Positions 25,379-33,951 of a stretch of 64,000 nt of DNA are shown in pieces. Numbering within the stretch: the stretch's first letter is position 1; every line of letters starts with the position of its first letter. This stretch comes from a bacterium D16-36. GTDB lineage: Bacteria; Bacillota; Clostridia; Lachnospirales; Lachnospiraceae. The stretch covers positions 1-64,000 of the forward strand of contig RAYF01000011.1 in NCBI GenBank assembly GCA_003611745.1, written 5' to 3'. The notes under the pieces are model-generated. The model saw nothing but the letters and a program-made list of their open reading frames with translations, made no database searches and was not told where the DNA came from. The position numbers and the translations under genes are program-made.

Positions 25379-27472
25379 CTACTTCACTTTCACCTTCATT
25401 GTTCCAGAATTTCCAGTATATGTCTTTCCCTTATATTTTTTATATGCCTTCACCGTAAAGAAATATTTTTTACCCGATTTCAGCTTTTTCTTGGTATAGC
25501 TGGTACTCTTTGTATCTTTCAGTTTTTTCCAGCTGCCTTTCTTATCAGACTTATAATATACAATATACCCGGTTGCACCATCTACCTTATCCCACTTAAC
25601 TACTGCTTTCTTCTTCCCTGCATTCACGCGGAATGTTACAGCCGTAGGCTTTGTTGCAGCATACACAGAAGTATACTCTTCACTGGAAAATGCCTCCCCA
25701 TCCCTTAACTGGTATGCCTTCACTGCAAAGCGGTATCCTGTGCCTGCATCTAAGCCCTTAACTGTATAAGACTTCCTGCCCGCTTTGACATCTGCTGCCT
25801 CCTCCCACTTCTTTGCCTTTTCATCATATTGGTACACAATGTATCCATCGGCATCAGCAATTTCATCCCAAGTAACTGTAATCTTGTCTGTCCCGGAGCT
25901 TGCCTTTACGCCCGTAATATCAGCAACAACAGTCTCTGGCACAGGAGTAGCAGGTGCCTGCGTTGAACAGCCCGGTGTCGGTTCAGCAGGTGTCGGCGTT
26001 GCCGGAACAGGAGTTGGCGTCACCGGGGTTGGCGAAGGTGTCGCCGGTGACGGAGTTGGCGTTGCTGGTATTGGTGCAGTTGTATAGAACATCGAAAAAT
26101 CCGGATTCTCGACTATGTCTGAACCAGATGTACCTGAACCATTTACCGAAAATGTCCTTTTCACCGAAATAGAGCTGTCAGCTTTTAACGAAGCTGTTAT
26201 TACTGCAGTCCCCGGGCCTTTTATCGTTACGATCCCGTCTTCACTGACTTGCGCCGCAGAAGGATTGCTGCTCTCATAATTAAAATTGGACGGAAGCAGC
26301 TTCGGCTTGCTGTTGGTCCACTCCTCATTCTGCTGGTAGACATCCATGGAAAACTCTTTATTCAAATCTGTACTGGCAATCGTCTCGTTCCTTCCCGCCT
26401 TGAGATGGAGGGCTGATTTTTTTATCACAACAGTCCTGCTTACCTTTTTGCTACCCGAGATAACCGGCTCTACTGCTGCCTCATTGTCAAAAAACTGCAC
26501 CCAGTTCAATGTCCCCTCACTGTCCATAAAACAGCCGATTCCGACACTGGTAACCTCTGCATCCATAATATTTGCATAATGCCCTTCCGAACTAAGCCAC
26601 CCAGCCATCACATTCTGCGGCTTCTGGTACGATACCGCAATATTTTCCGACCTTCTCGTGCCACGGTTTGTAATCGTAAAGCACTGTGTCCCGTCTGGTC
26701 TGGTATGGCTGTAATACAAAGAGATTTCTGCCGCGCGCTGCATAGCTATCTCCAACAGGCTTTCATCGAGCTTCAACTCCGCAAGCCCCTCTTTTTCACG
26801 GTTCTGGTTCACCAGCTCCAGAACCTCATTAACATAATCATAATTTTCTGTGCCTTCTATCTCAACAGACACATTCCCTGAAACATCTGGCTGTGACCCT
26901 GTCCCCGGATTATCCCCAGTGCCGTCCCCACCAATAGCATTAAAAATGGCATCCGCCTTCTGGTAACCCCACAAAATCTTCTTTACCCTGTCATTTCCAT
27001 CAATAACTACGGTAGTTGGCATTGCACCCGTATCATCAGGAGTCAGGTAAGCGTTCCATACATTCGTTGGATTTCCAGAATATTCACCAAATTGGCCACA
27101 GAAAATAATATCTTCACACCCATATTGTTGCTTAAACGCCCTCACCGCGTCCGCAGACGCCTTGTTACATTCCGCATAAATAACACGCACACTGCCATCA
27201 GCAGCCTTCCCGCTGTCGGCAAGACCTTTAATCGTCCTCTGCGTATTGCTGCAGGTTGTCATTCCAAAAACAATAATCGTCGGCTGCCCCGGGGTGACTG
27301 TTGTAACAATATCTTCCCCTTCAAGCGAAGTCATTGTATAGGCCGGATTTGCAGTTCCCTCCTGCCCCTCCGACGATGCCTCACTGACAACCGGAATGCT
27401 CCCATAAAACGGCAGCAAAATTAACGACAACATCAATACTAATGATAGTAATTTGTTAAAATGTCTTTTCAT
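25379..27472 (-). CDS. Secreted thioredoxin-like / CAP / Ig-like / fibronectin III protein
   Basis: A 697-aa secreted protein. Signal peptide 1-32; thioredoxin-like domain about 45-180 with cis-Pro motif AMPTTVVIDG but a single Cys (C74) where CxxC is usual; CAP/SCP domain about 208-332 (YVNEVLELVNQNREKEGL, AEISLYYSHTRPDG, WVQFF); a bacterial Ig-like domain about 345-443; a Pro/Thr-rich linker 465-512 coded by imperfect DNA tandem repeats; and two FN3 domains (515-605 and 610-697). The very basic last module may bind the wall. Thioredoxin plus CAP on one chain is uncommon. The methyltransferase and pyk lie just upstream on the same strand. Confidence 0.88.
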   Translation of the reverse strand: MKRHFNKLLSLVLMLSLILLPFYGSIPVVSEASSEGQEGTANPAYTMTSLEGEDIVTTVTPGQPTIIVFGMTTCSNTQRTIKGLADSGKAADGSVRVIYAECNKASADAVRAFKQQYGCEDIIFCGQFGEYSGNPTNVWNAYLTPDDTGAMPTTVVIDGNDRVKKILWGYQKADAIFNAIGGDGTGDNPGTGSQPDVSGNVSVEIEGTENYDYVNEVLELVNQNREKEGLAELKLDESLLEIAMQRAAEISLYYSHTRPDGTQCFTITNRGTRRSENIAVSYQKPQNVMAGWLSSEGHYANIMDAEVTSVGIGCFMDSEGTLNWVQFFDNEAAVEPVISGSKKVSRTVVIKKSALHLKAGRNETIASTDLNKEFSMDVYQQNEEWTNSKPKLLPSNFNYESSNPSAAQVSEDGIVTIKGPGTAVITASLKADSSISVKRTFSVNGSGTSGSDIVENPDFSMFYTTAPIPATPTPSPATPSPTPVTPTPVPATPTPAEPTPGCSTQAPATPVPETVVADITGVKASSGTDKITVTWDEIADADGYIVYQYDEKAKKWEEAADVKAGRKSYTVKGLDAGTGYRFAVKAYQLRDGEAFSSEEYTSVYAATKPTAVTFRVNAGKKKAVVKWDKVDGATGYIVYYKSDKKGSWKKLKDTKSTSYTKKKLKSGKKYFFTVKAYKKYKGKTYTGNSGTMKVKVK

Positions 27473-27496
27473 AAAACTCCTCCTTTTTTATTTTCG

Positions 27497-28273
27497 CTAT
27501 CCCCTGCTTTGCAGGATATCCACTGTATGTGCACTGGCACCAATCAGATCCTGTCTCTCGCATGTTGCCAGATGATACTGTACGAAAAGCTGGTATGTTT
27601 CATCATCCATCGCATTCAGAACCTGGCGCAGATAATTTGCCGGGCCGTCTGCCGCTATAATCTGAATCCGCTCCAGCCCTGCGGCATCATTGAGCGCATC
27701 TATTTCTTCTATACGCATATAGTCGTACAAATCCTCCTCAGAAGAAACACTCTGGAAATCCTCTGTAAGCTTCCCCTGCGCCATGCACTCTTTTGCAAAA
27801 TTCTCCTTAAAAGCATGGGTAATCACACAAAACTCATTCATACAATAAGCAGCCAGAATAACGCCGTCCGGCTTCGCCACCCTTTTTGCCTCCTCCAGCG
27901 CCCTCCTCTTATCCTCAAAAGCAAAAAGGTGATACATCGGCCCAAACAACAGAACCATATCAAATGTCCCCTCTGCAAAACGGGATAGGTTTAACGCGTT
28001 TCCCTGATATGCTTTTACGCTGCTTTTTTTAGACTTAAGGATTCCTAAATTATACCTCACAAGCTCCACGGCTGTAACTTCATATCCTTCTTCCGCCAGT
28101 GCCACACTGTAGCGCCCAGTTCCCGCACCGACATCCAATATCTTTGCGTCCGGCCTCCCTTCAAGGTATCTATGGATATATTTCATAGAAGTGACAAACT
28201 CTACATTGCCATGGCGCCTTGTGAGCCTCTTCTCCTCATTAAATTTATTATAATACTGCTCTAAAGCTGTCAT
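27497..28273 (-). CDS. Class I SAM-dependent methyltransferase
   Basis: A 258-aa protein with the Rossmann SAM-binding motif ILDVGAGTGRYSVALAEEG (about 41-59), motif II acidic residue in VTAVELVRYN and post-motif DMVLLFGPMYHLF. Substrate unknown. Spaced 38 nt from pyk and 24 nt from the CAP-protein gene, so the three may be cotranscribed from the pyk promoter. Confidence 0.87.
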   Translation of the reverse strand: MTALEQYYNKFNEEKRLTRRHGNVEFVTSMKYIHRYLEGRPDAKILDVGAGTGRYSVALAEEGYEVTAVELVRYNLGILKSKKSSVKAYQGNALNLSRFAEGTFDMVLLFGPMYHLFAFEDKRRALEEAKRVAKPDGVILAAYCMNEFCVITHAFKENFAKECMAQGKLTEDFQSVSSEEDLYDYMRIEEIDALNDAAGLERIQIIAADGPANYLRQVLNAMDDETYQLFVQYHLATCERQDLIGASAHTVDILQSRG

Positions 28274-28311
28274 ACCTGTACTAGCCCCTGTTAATGCTCC
28301 TCTTGAGCTGC

Positions 28312-29739
28312 TTACGCCTCTCCGTCCACAATCTGCACCTTCAGCATATTCGTTGTCCCGGAAACCCCGAGAGGCACACCGGACGTCAAAACCACAAGAT
28401 CATCCTTCTCAACCAAGGACTTCTCCTTTGCAACATCAATGGCATGGGAAAACAAATCAAAAATATCTTTCTTCTCCTCCACCAAAATCGGATTTACCCC
28501 CCAGGACATTCCTAACTGGCGGTACACCCGCCCCTCTGTCGTACCGCTGATAATCATACATGCCGGGCGGTATTTTGAAATCATTCTGGCCGAGCGCCCT
28601 GATTTTGTTACTACAACAATTGCCTTTGCATCTAAGTCATATGATGTTGTACAGGTTGCGTGGCTGATTGCCGCTGTTATATCCTTTGCCGCCCTCGGCG
28701 TATTATGCTCAAATCTATGCCTGTAGTTGATATCTGCCTCTGTCCTCTCTGCAATCCGCACCATCATCTGCAGCGACTCCACCGGATATTTCCCCGCTGC
28801 CGTTTCCCCGGAGAGCATAATGGCGCTGGTGCCGTCATACACCGCATTTGCTACATCCGTCACCTCCGCCCTTGTCGGCCTTGGGTTCTTCATCATAGAA
28901 TCCAGCATCTGGGTAGCTGTCACCACCTGCTTGCCTGCCTCATAAACCTTTCTGATAATCAATTTCTGAATCGCAGGCACTTCTTCCGGCGGAAGCTCAA
29001 CCCCCATATCCCCCCGGGCTACCATAATTCCATCTGACTTGCGGATAATCGCATCTATATTCTTAACACCTTCCATATTTTCTATCTTAGAAATAATATG
29101 GATGCCCCCGCCTCCATTTTCCTTTAAGAAGGTGCGTATCTCATCTACATCCTCGCCTGTCCTGACAAAAGACGCCGCCACAAAATCAACTTCCTTTTCG
29201 ACACCAAAAAGAATATCATTCTTGTCCCTCTCGCTCATATACGGCATATTTAAATGGACATCCGGCACATTGATTCCCTTATGCGCAGAAAGCCACCCGT
29301 CATTCTGTATCTGGCAGTGAATATCTTCCCCCACAATCTCCTCAACTTTTAGTGAGATCAGGCCGTCATCCAGAAGAATCCGGCTCCCCGCAGATACATC
29401 CCTGTATAAAGCCGGAAAAGTAATCGAAACACCTGTTTCATCGCCTATCCGCTCTTTGGCATATAAAATAAACGTCTCCCCATTTTTTAAGAAAACCTTA
29501 TCCTCTCTCAATTCCCCTGTGCGTATCTCCGGTCCTTTCGTATCCAATAAAACTGCCACTGGCAGATTTGCCTTTTCAGACAGTTCCCTCACTGCCTGAA
29601 TCCTCTTTCCGTGTTCTTCGTGTGAGCCATGGGAAAAATTCAGCCTTGCGACATTCATCCCCTCCTGCACCAGAGCTTCCAGCACACCTTCCCTGTCTGT
29701 AGCCGGCCCCAGTGTACAAACAATCTTTGTCTTTCTCAT
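28312..29739 (-). CDS. pyk: Pyruvate kinase
   Basis: A 475-aa enzyme converting phosphoenolpyruvate and ADP to pyruvate and ATP, the last step of glycolysis. Visible motifs: RLNFSHGSHEEH, DTKGPEIRTG, the catalytic Lys in IISKIENMEGV, GIMVARGDMGVELP (Mg/PEP site) and TATQMLDSM. It ends after the standard C-terminal domain and lacks the extra PEP-utilising domain found in Bacillus pyruvate kinases. Own promoter at 29787-29815 with a palindrome over the -10 region. Confidence 0.96.
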   Translation of the reverse strand: MRKTKIVCTLGPATDREGVLEALVQEGMNVARLNFSHGSHEEHGKRIQAVRELSEKANLPVAVLLDTKGPEIRTGELREDKVFLKNGETFILYAKERIGDETGVSITFPALYRDVSAGSRILLDDGLISLKVEEIVGEDIHCQIQNDGWLSAHKGINVPDVHLNMPYMSERDKNDILFGVEKEVDFVAASFVRTGEDVDEIRTFLKENGGGGIHIISKIENMEGVKNIDAIIRKSDGIMVARGDMGVELPPEEVPAIQKLIIRKVYEAGKQVVTATQMLDSMMKNPRPTRAEVTDVANAVYDGTSAIMLSGETAAGKYPVESLQMMVRIAERTEADINYRHRFEHNTPRAAKDITAAISHATCTTSYDLDAKAIVVVTKSGRSARMISKYRPACMIISGTTEGRVYRQLGMSWGVNPILVEEKKDIFDLFSHAIDVAKEKSLVEKDDLVVLTSGVPLGVSGTTNMLKVQIVDGEA

Positions 29740-29778
29740 AAACCAATCTCCATTCTACTGCAATATAATTACTTAGGA

Positions 29779-29815
29779 ACTATAATATTATAGTCCAAAT
29801 ATATTAGAAACACAA
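29779..29815 (-). promoter_or_regulatory. pyk promoter with a palindrome over the -10 box
   Basis: TTGTGT (29810-29815), 17-bp spacer, TATAAT (29787-29792). The -10 box lies in the perfect 16-bp palindrome ACTATAATATTATAGT (29779-29794), which could be an operator. A CACAGAAATCAATTTT motif begins 18 nt upstream of the -35 box (29834). Confidence 0.7.
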
Positions 29816-29833
29816 CCATCCAATCATATTTTG

Positions 29834-29863
29834 CACAGAAATCAATTTTCAGAAGATTTTCCG
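29834..29863 (-). repeat. CACGGAAAT-family motif upstream of pyk
   Basis: CACAGAAATCAATTTTCAG, one mismatch to the family start, followed by GATTTTCCG, giving a short imperfect palindrome. It also contains AATTTTCAGAAGATT, which resembles a CodY box (AATTTTCWGAAAATT); both readings are possible. Confidence 0.55.
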
Positions 29864-30031
29864 CTATAAAATCAGTCAAAAACACCGCACAAATGTTATA
29901 ATCAAACCATGACAAAAAACACCTCTCTTTTTTGTGCAAGGATAGAGAGGAAAAGTTTAAGAATAAGCCTTATAATAAAAAAGACGAATTTATTCCACAA
30001 AGCACAATATGTGCGGACAAGGAGGTATCTC

Positions 30032-30880
30032 ATGGAATGGGCCCACAGATTAAATCAAAGCATGAATTACATTGAAGAACACTTGACAGGCGAAATTGAC
30101 TATGAACAGCTTGGGAGGATAGCCTGCTGCTCCGCCTATCACTATCAGAGGATGTTTACTTATATGGCGGGAATTCCTCTGGCAGAGTATATCCGAAGAA
30201 GAAAAATGTCTTTAGCGGCGGTAGACTTACAGAATGGGGATGAACGGATTATTGATATCGCAGAGAAGTATGGCTACCGTTCGCCGACTGCTTTTAACAG
30301 GGCATTCCAGTCTTTCCACGGGATAGCCCCATCGCAAGTTAAGACTGCGGGCATATCCGTGAAATCTTTTTCCCCTATTGTGTTTAGTATTGCTGTGAAA
30401 GGAGCGACAGAAATGAATTATAGAATTGAAACAAAAGAAGCATTCCGCATTATAGGCGTATCTGCACCGCTTGATAAGGAAATCGAAAATAACTTTATGG
30501 TTGTGCCTAAGATGTGGCAGGAAGCGTCTGTAAATGGAACAATACAGAAACTGGCAGGAATGATGGACACGCCGCCAATGGGGCTTTTGGGCATTAGTGC
30601 CTGCAATGATGAAGAACAGTGGAAATATTTTATTGCCGTTTCCAGTTCAAAAACAAGCGATGAATTTGAAGAATACACCGTGCCTGCGTCCACTTGGGCA
30701 ATTTTTTCCGGAACAGGCACAAACCAGTCCATACAGGAATTGGAGCAGCGGATTATAACAGAGTGGCTTCCGACCTCTGGATATGAGTATGCCAATGCCC
30801 CTGATATTGAGGTTTACTTAAACCCAGACCCACAGGACGCACAATATGAGGTATGGATACCCGTAGTAAAGCATGCCTAA
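30032..30880 (+). CDS. AraC-family regulator with GyrI-like effector domain
   Basis: Start at ATG 30032 (MEWAHRLNQSMNYIEEHL), behind GGAGG; upstream codons lie outside the family. The 282-aa protein has an N-terminal AraC double helix-turn-helix (about 5-105, IARRCCSAYHYQRMF-like and YGYRSPTAFNRAFQSFHGI) and a GyrI-like/effector-binding domain (about 130-282) with YEVWIPV at the end. Such regulators, of the Rob/BmrR type, respond to small molecules or antimicrobials. One of few plus-strand genes, divergent from pyk. The target is unknown. Confidence 0.9.
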   Translation: MEWAHRLNQSMNYIEEHLTGEIDYEQLGRIACCSAYHYQRMFTYMAGIPLAEYIRRRKMSLAAVDLQNGDERIIDIAEKYGYRSPTAFNRAFQSFHGIAPSQVKTAGISVKSFSPIVFSIAVKGATEMNYRIETKEAFRIIGVSAPLDKEIENNFMVVPKMWQEASVNGTIQKLAGMMDTPPMGLLGISACNDEEQWKYFIAVSSSKTSDEFEEYTVPASTWAIFSGTGTNQSIQELEQRIITEWLPTSGYEYANAPDIEVYLNPDPQDAQYEVWIPVVKHA

Positions 30881-30934
30881 TTTGAGTGAGCAGGATACGA
30901 TTACAGACCGGGTGTATCGCCCAAAGTGCAGATT

Positions 30935-30977
30935 GGCATTGTGGAAAATCTAAACTTTTGAATTTTTCCACAATGCC
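30935..30977. other. Strong stem-loop without a T run
   Basis: GGCATTGTGGAAAA and TTTTTCCACAATGCC form a near-perfect stem of 13-14 bp between the convergent AraC gene and the ABC permease gene. Neither strand has a clean T run next to it, so termination is only a guess. Confidence 0.5.
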
Positions 30978-31012
30978 TGGCCTTTGGCCTTTGGTTTCTT
31001 TAATCCGAATTG

Positions 31013-32164
31013 TTACTCAGACATAATCTCCTTAATAGAAACCTTCTTAATCTTCTGGGAGCAGTAATACATAACCATCTCATAAAGGAACAAAAATGAG
31101 ACGAGGGAAATCAGCATCCCCGGAACATCAAAACTATACTCCGGCATCCCCTCCATGTCTTTAAAAACAACCGTCACCATAATCTTCAACAGGGCATATT
31201 GATAAACTGAGCCAACCGCAAACCCAATATATGCCATGGGCCTGTAACCGCTAAGGAGCGCATTACAGCACTCTTTCTGCGAATAGCCAAACACACGCAT
31301 CATAGCAATGCTCTTCTTATTCCCATTAACCACCGTAGCAACCGCCAGAAAAAGAGTTGTACATGCCAGAATCACCCCGATTATCAATGTCATAATCCCC
31401 ATCATAACACTCCCCAAATCATCCATGCCAAGTGACATCTGTGTCATGGATGAATAACAAAACGACGCAAATATAATAAAAAACACCAATGTTTTCCTGC
31501 TGCGCAGCGTATTCCTCCTCATTTCTTCCAAAAAAGGCATCGTACCGTTACTCTCTCTTCTCTTTTTCTTTCTTTTTGCCGCAGAATATACCTCCTGCTC
31601 CCGCAAAAGCCCCAAAACCGGCCTCCTTAATTTCAGGCAGGCATAAAATACTGAAAGCACTGCAAAAAAAACAGTCGGCAAAACCACCAGACAGAGCAAA
31701 AGGGATATATGAAAATGAACTGTAATACCTGGAAGAATATGGTCTTCATTCTGCACCCTGTAAAATGTCGGAATAATAAGGTATGCCCCGCAAAAGCCTG
31801 CCGCTGCCCCAAAAAATACGCTTAGCCCAAATACCCAGAAATTCTTTGCAACCTTTAAGTCCGAATACCCCAGGGCCTTTAATATACCAAGTTCTTTTTT
31901 ATGTACATCTATGTAATGCTTAATATAGAAAAACAACATCACAACAGAGGTGGCCAGCAGGCATCCGCCGCTGACTAGGCAGACTACCTTAGCAGTAGAT
32001 ACCTGTGCATCATAAAATACCTGAACCTGCCCCGGAGTAATTTCCCCGCTTATGCCTTGAATATCCAGATAAAAATTCATAAACATTGTGCAGACAAGCA
32101 CTGCACAGCAGGCTATAATGGAAATTACTATCAATTTTGCCACATGCTTTATCCCTATAACCAT
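31013..32164 (-). CDS. FtsX-type ABC transporter permease
   Basis: Start at ATG 32164 (MVIGIKHVAKLIV), just after the ATPase stop (32169); the longer frame re-reads the ATPase end. The 383-aa protein shows about eight helices in two similar FtsX halves: helices with the cytoplasmic ILKALGYSDLKVAKNF motif in the first half and AMMRVFGYSQKECCNAL in the second. No large external domain is present, unlike MacB. Partner of the ATPase at 32169. Substrate unknown; the TetR gene next door suggests inducible export. Confidence 0.82.
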   Translation of the reverse strand: MVIGIKHVAKLIVISIIACCAVLVCTMFMNFYLDIQGISGEITPGQVQVFYDAQVSTAKVVCLVSGGCLLATSVVMLFFYIKHYIDVHKKELGILKALGYSDLKVAKNFWVFGLSVFFGAAAGFCGAYLIIPTFYRVQNEDHILPGITVHFHISLLLCLVVLPTVFFAVLSVFYACLKLRRPVLGLLREQEVYSAAKRKKKRRESNGTMPFLEEMRRNTLRSRKTLVFFIIFASFCYSSMTQMSLGMDDLGSVMMGIMTLIIGVILACTTLFLAVATVVNGNKKSIAMMRVFGYSQKECCNALLSGYRPMAYIGFAVGSVYQYALLKIMVTVVFKDMEGMPEYSFDVPGMLISLVSFLFLYEMVMYYCSQKIKKVSIKEIMSE

Positions 32165-32168
32165 ACTA

Positions 32169-32861
32169 TCACCATCCAATCTCATATGCAGTTTTTCTGC
32201 TGGTATTGCTATAGACATCCGATATCCGGCCGCTGTTCACCCTGATAACTTTATCCGCCATCTCCGCAATATTCTGGTTATGCGTAACCATGACAATGGT
32301 AAATCCATAACTCTCCTGAAGCCTGCAGATATAATCAAGCACCGAACGGCCTGTCTCCTCGTCCAAAGCCCCTGTCGGCTCATCCAGAAAAAGCACCTTT
32401 GGCTTTTTAGCCAGTGCCCTTGCCACAGAAACTCTCTGCTGCTCCCCGCCGGAAAGCTCACCCGGATATTTGTGCAGTTTCCCGCCTAGCCCGACCGCCT
32501 CAATAATCGGAAGATACTCCCCATTCCCCGCCAGATCTGCCCCCATCCTGACATTCTTCTCCACATTTAGATCCGGCAGCAGATAATACTGCTGGAAAAT
32601 AAACCCGACTGTTGTTTTCCGGAATTTAGTCAATTCACTATCTGAAAAGGCAGTGATGTCCTTCCCGTCATAAGAGATACTGCCACTGTCAGGGGATTCC
32701 AGCCCAGACACCACATTTAATAATGTAGATTTTCCAGAACCGGATGCACCTAATATAACAACAAATTCCCCGTCCCGGATAGAAAGGCTGACCCCCTTTA
32801 ATACCTGAAAACGGCTCTCACCCTCCCCATATGACTTTTTCAGATCAGCAACTTCAATCAT
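32169..32861 (-). CDS. ABC transporter ATPase, MacB/LolD class
   Basis: Start at ATG 32861 ([15 protein letters not shown]), behind GGGAGG; 230 aa, typical for the class. Walker [10 protein letters not shown] (about 43-51), [14 protein letters not shown]-loop, signature LSGGEQQR, Walker [14 protein letters not shown], switch His [13 protein letters not shown]. It pairs with the FtsX-type permease that follows after four nt. Confidence 0.93.
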   Translation of the reverse strand: MIEVADLKKSYGEGESRFQVLKGVSLSIRDGEFVVILGASGSGKSTLLNVVSGLESPDSGSISYDGKDITAFSDSELTKFRKTTVGFIFQQYYLLPDLNVEKNVRMGADLAGNGEYLPIIEAVGLGGKLHKYPGELSGGEQQRVSVARALAKKPKVLFLDEPTGALDEETGRSVLDYICRLQESYGFTIVMVTHNQNIAEMADKVIRVNSGRISDVYSNTSRKTAYEIGW

Positions 32862-32963
32862 ATTCTTTTCCTCCCTCTGACCTATGCTGTGCCTGCCGGA
32901 AGCAGCGAAACCGCAGAAGCGTTCCACTGTTTCCGAGCCACAGCCTGTCTTATTAATCGCTCA

Positions 32964-33524
32964 TCATTGCCTGCCTAAAAGCGCCAAGCACACTTCTGTC
33001 ATCATCCCGCCTATCTCTTCTTCCGTAAATCTGCACATTTTTGTGGCACAAAGCGAGGCAATGCCATGTGTATATATCCACAAATGCTGATACAGCTTCT
33101 CCGCCTGCACACCTTTGACGCCATAATCCTTATCAATAGACAAAAGAATCTTATTGTAATTTTCATCAATAAGCGGCAGGATGCCAGAAATATCTGGTAT
33201 CGCTTCCTGCTCACTCATAAAAAGAAGCTGAAACAGCTTCGGCTCCACAATCGCAAACCGGATATATGCGGCCCCTACCCCTTTAAATGAAAGAGTTTCC
33301 GACAGCCCTTCCCCAATATACCCGTCGTAAACCTCCCTCGCTGCACCTATCACTGCCTGATGCACCTCGTCCATACTCTTAAACACCGTAAAAATAGGCC
33401 TCGCAGAACTCCCCAGCCTGTCACCAAGCGTTCTGGCAGTCAAGGAATCAATCCCGCCCTCCCTGACAATGCTAAGGCCAGCTTCTACAATCTCCTCCTT
33501 CGTGAATTTAGCTTTCGGTGGCAT
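32964..33524 (-). CDS. TetR-family repressor
   Basis: A 186-aa regulator. N-terminal HTH (KFTKEEIVEAGLSIVREGGIDSLTARTLGDRLG, with the recognition helix altered to SSARPIFTVFKS) and an all-helical ligand domain. RBS GGAGG seven nt before ATG 33524. It heads the ATPase-permease pair 103 nt downstream and its own promoter carries tandem palindromes (33543-33569). Autoregulation and control of the exporter are therefore likely. Confidence 0.9.
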   Translation of the reverse strand: MPPKAKFTKEEIVEAGLSIVREGGIDSLTARTLGDRLGSSARPIFTVFKSMDEVHQAVIGAAREVYDGYIGEGLSETLSFKGVGAAYIRFAIVEPKLFQLLFMSEQEAIPDISGILPLIDENYNKILLSIDKDYGVKGVQAEKLYQHLWIYTHGIASLCATKMCRFTEEEIGGMMTEVCLALLGRQ

Positions 33525-33542
33525 CCATCATCCTCCAATCTG

Positions 33543-33600
33543 AAACATCCGTTTTAAAACATCTGTTTTAAATAATACAACTTCCTGAATGAAAAGTCAA
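33543..33600 (-). promoter_or_regulatory. Promoter and tandem operators of the TetR-exporter operon
   Basis: TTGACT (33595-33600), 17-bp spacer, TATTAT (33572-33577). Immediately downstream of the -10 box are two palindromes, AAAACATCTGTTTT (33556-33569) and AAACATCCGTTT (33543-33554), spaced about 13 bp apart. The placement is typical of repressor operators. Confidence 0.75.
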
Positions 33601-33668
33601 CCAGAATAGCGATTTTATGATACAATAATTCAGTTATCAATCGAAAAATACAAATGGAGGTTTGGCAT

Positions 33669-33847
33669 ATGAGTGAAATGAAAGAAAAATGCACACCGGG
33701 GAATTATACCTTCCCGGTGACGAAGAAATCATAAAAGAACAGGACATCCCGGCAGGTGTTGTCGCTGTTGGAAACCCTTGCAGGGTCATGCGCGAAATCA
33801 GCGTGCATGACAAAGAATATTACTACAAGGACAGAAAAATAAATTAG
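33669..33847 (+). pseudogene. Maltose/galactoside O-acetyltransferase remnant
   Basis: Behind GGAGG, ATG 33669 opens MSEMKEK and is then frameshifted by one base. The shifted frame reads MHTGELYLPGDEEIIKEQ, an acetyltransferase N-terminus, then runs directly into DIPAGVVAVGNPCRVMREI, the C-terminal motif of Maa/LacA-type hexapeptide enzymes, and stops at 33845-33847. About 130 central codons, including the hexapeptide repeats and the catalytic His, are missing. The intact ends, one frameshift and one internal deletion show clear decay. Confidence 0.8.
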
Positions 33848-33851
33848 TTTC

Positions 33852-33923
33852 TGCTAAGTATCACGGAAATCAATTATCAATATATATATTCATTACTGAA
33901 AATTGATTTCCGTTGCTAAGTAT
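33852..33923. mobile_element. 52-bp palindromic element with 10-bp flanking direct repeats
   Basis: CACGGAAATCAATT (33862-33875) and AATTGATTTCCGT (33901-33913) are terminal inverted repeats with a perfect 13-bp match. The interior TCAATATATATATTCATTACTGA matches the start of the foldback element at 23788. The element is flanked by TGCTAAGTAT on both sides (33852-33861 and 33914-33923), which looks like a target-site duplication. Confidence 0.7.
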
Positions 33924-33951
33924 AATGAGGCAAGACAACGCACAGCTACAT

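Noticed and set aside
25954-26087. Tandem repeats that might be a CRISPR-like array
   Set aside because: They are in-frame Pro/Thr codon repeats of the linker of the secreted CAP protein.
29843-29857. CodY box upstream of pyk
   Set aside because: AATTTTCAGAAGATT is close to the CodY consensus, but it overlaps the better supported CACGGAAAT repeat family, so it is not claimed separately.
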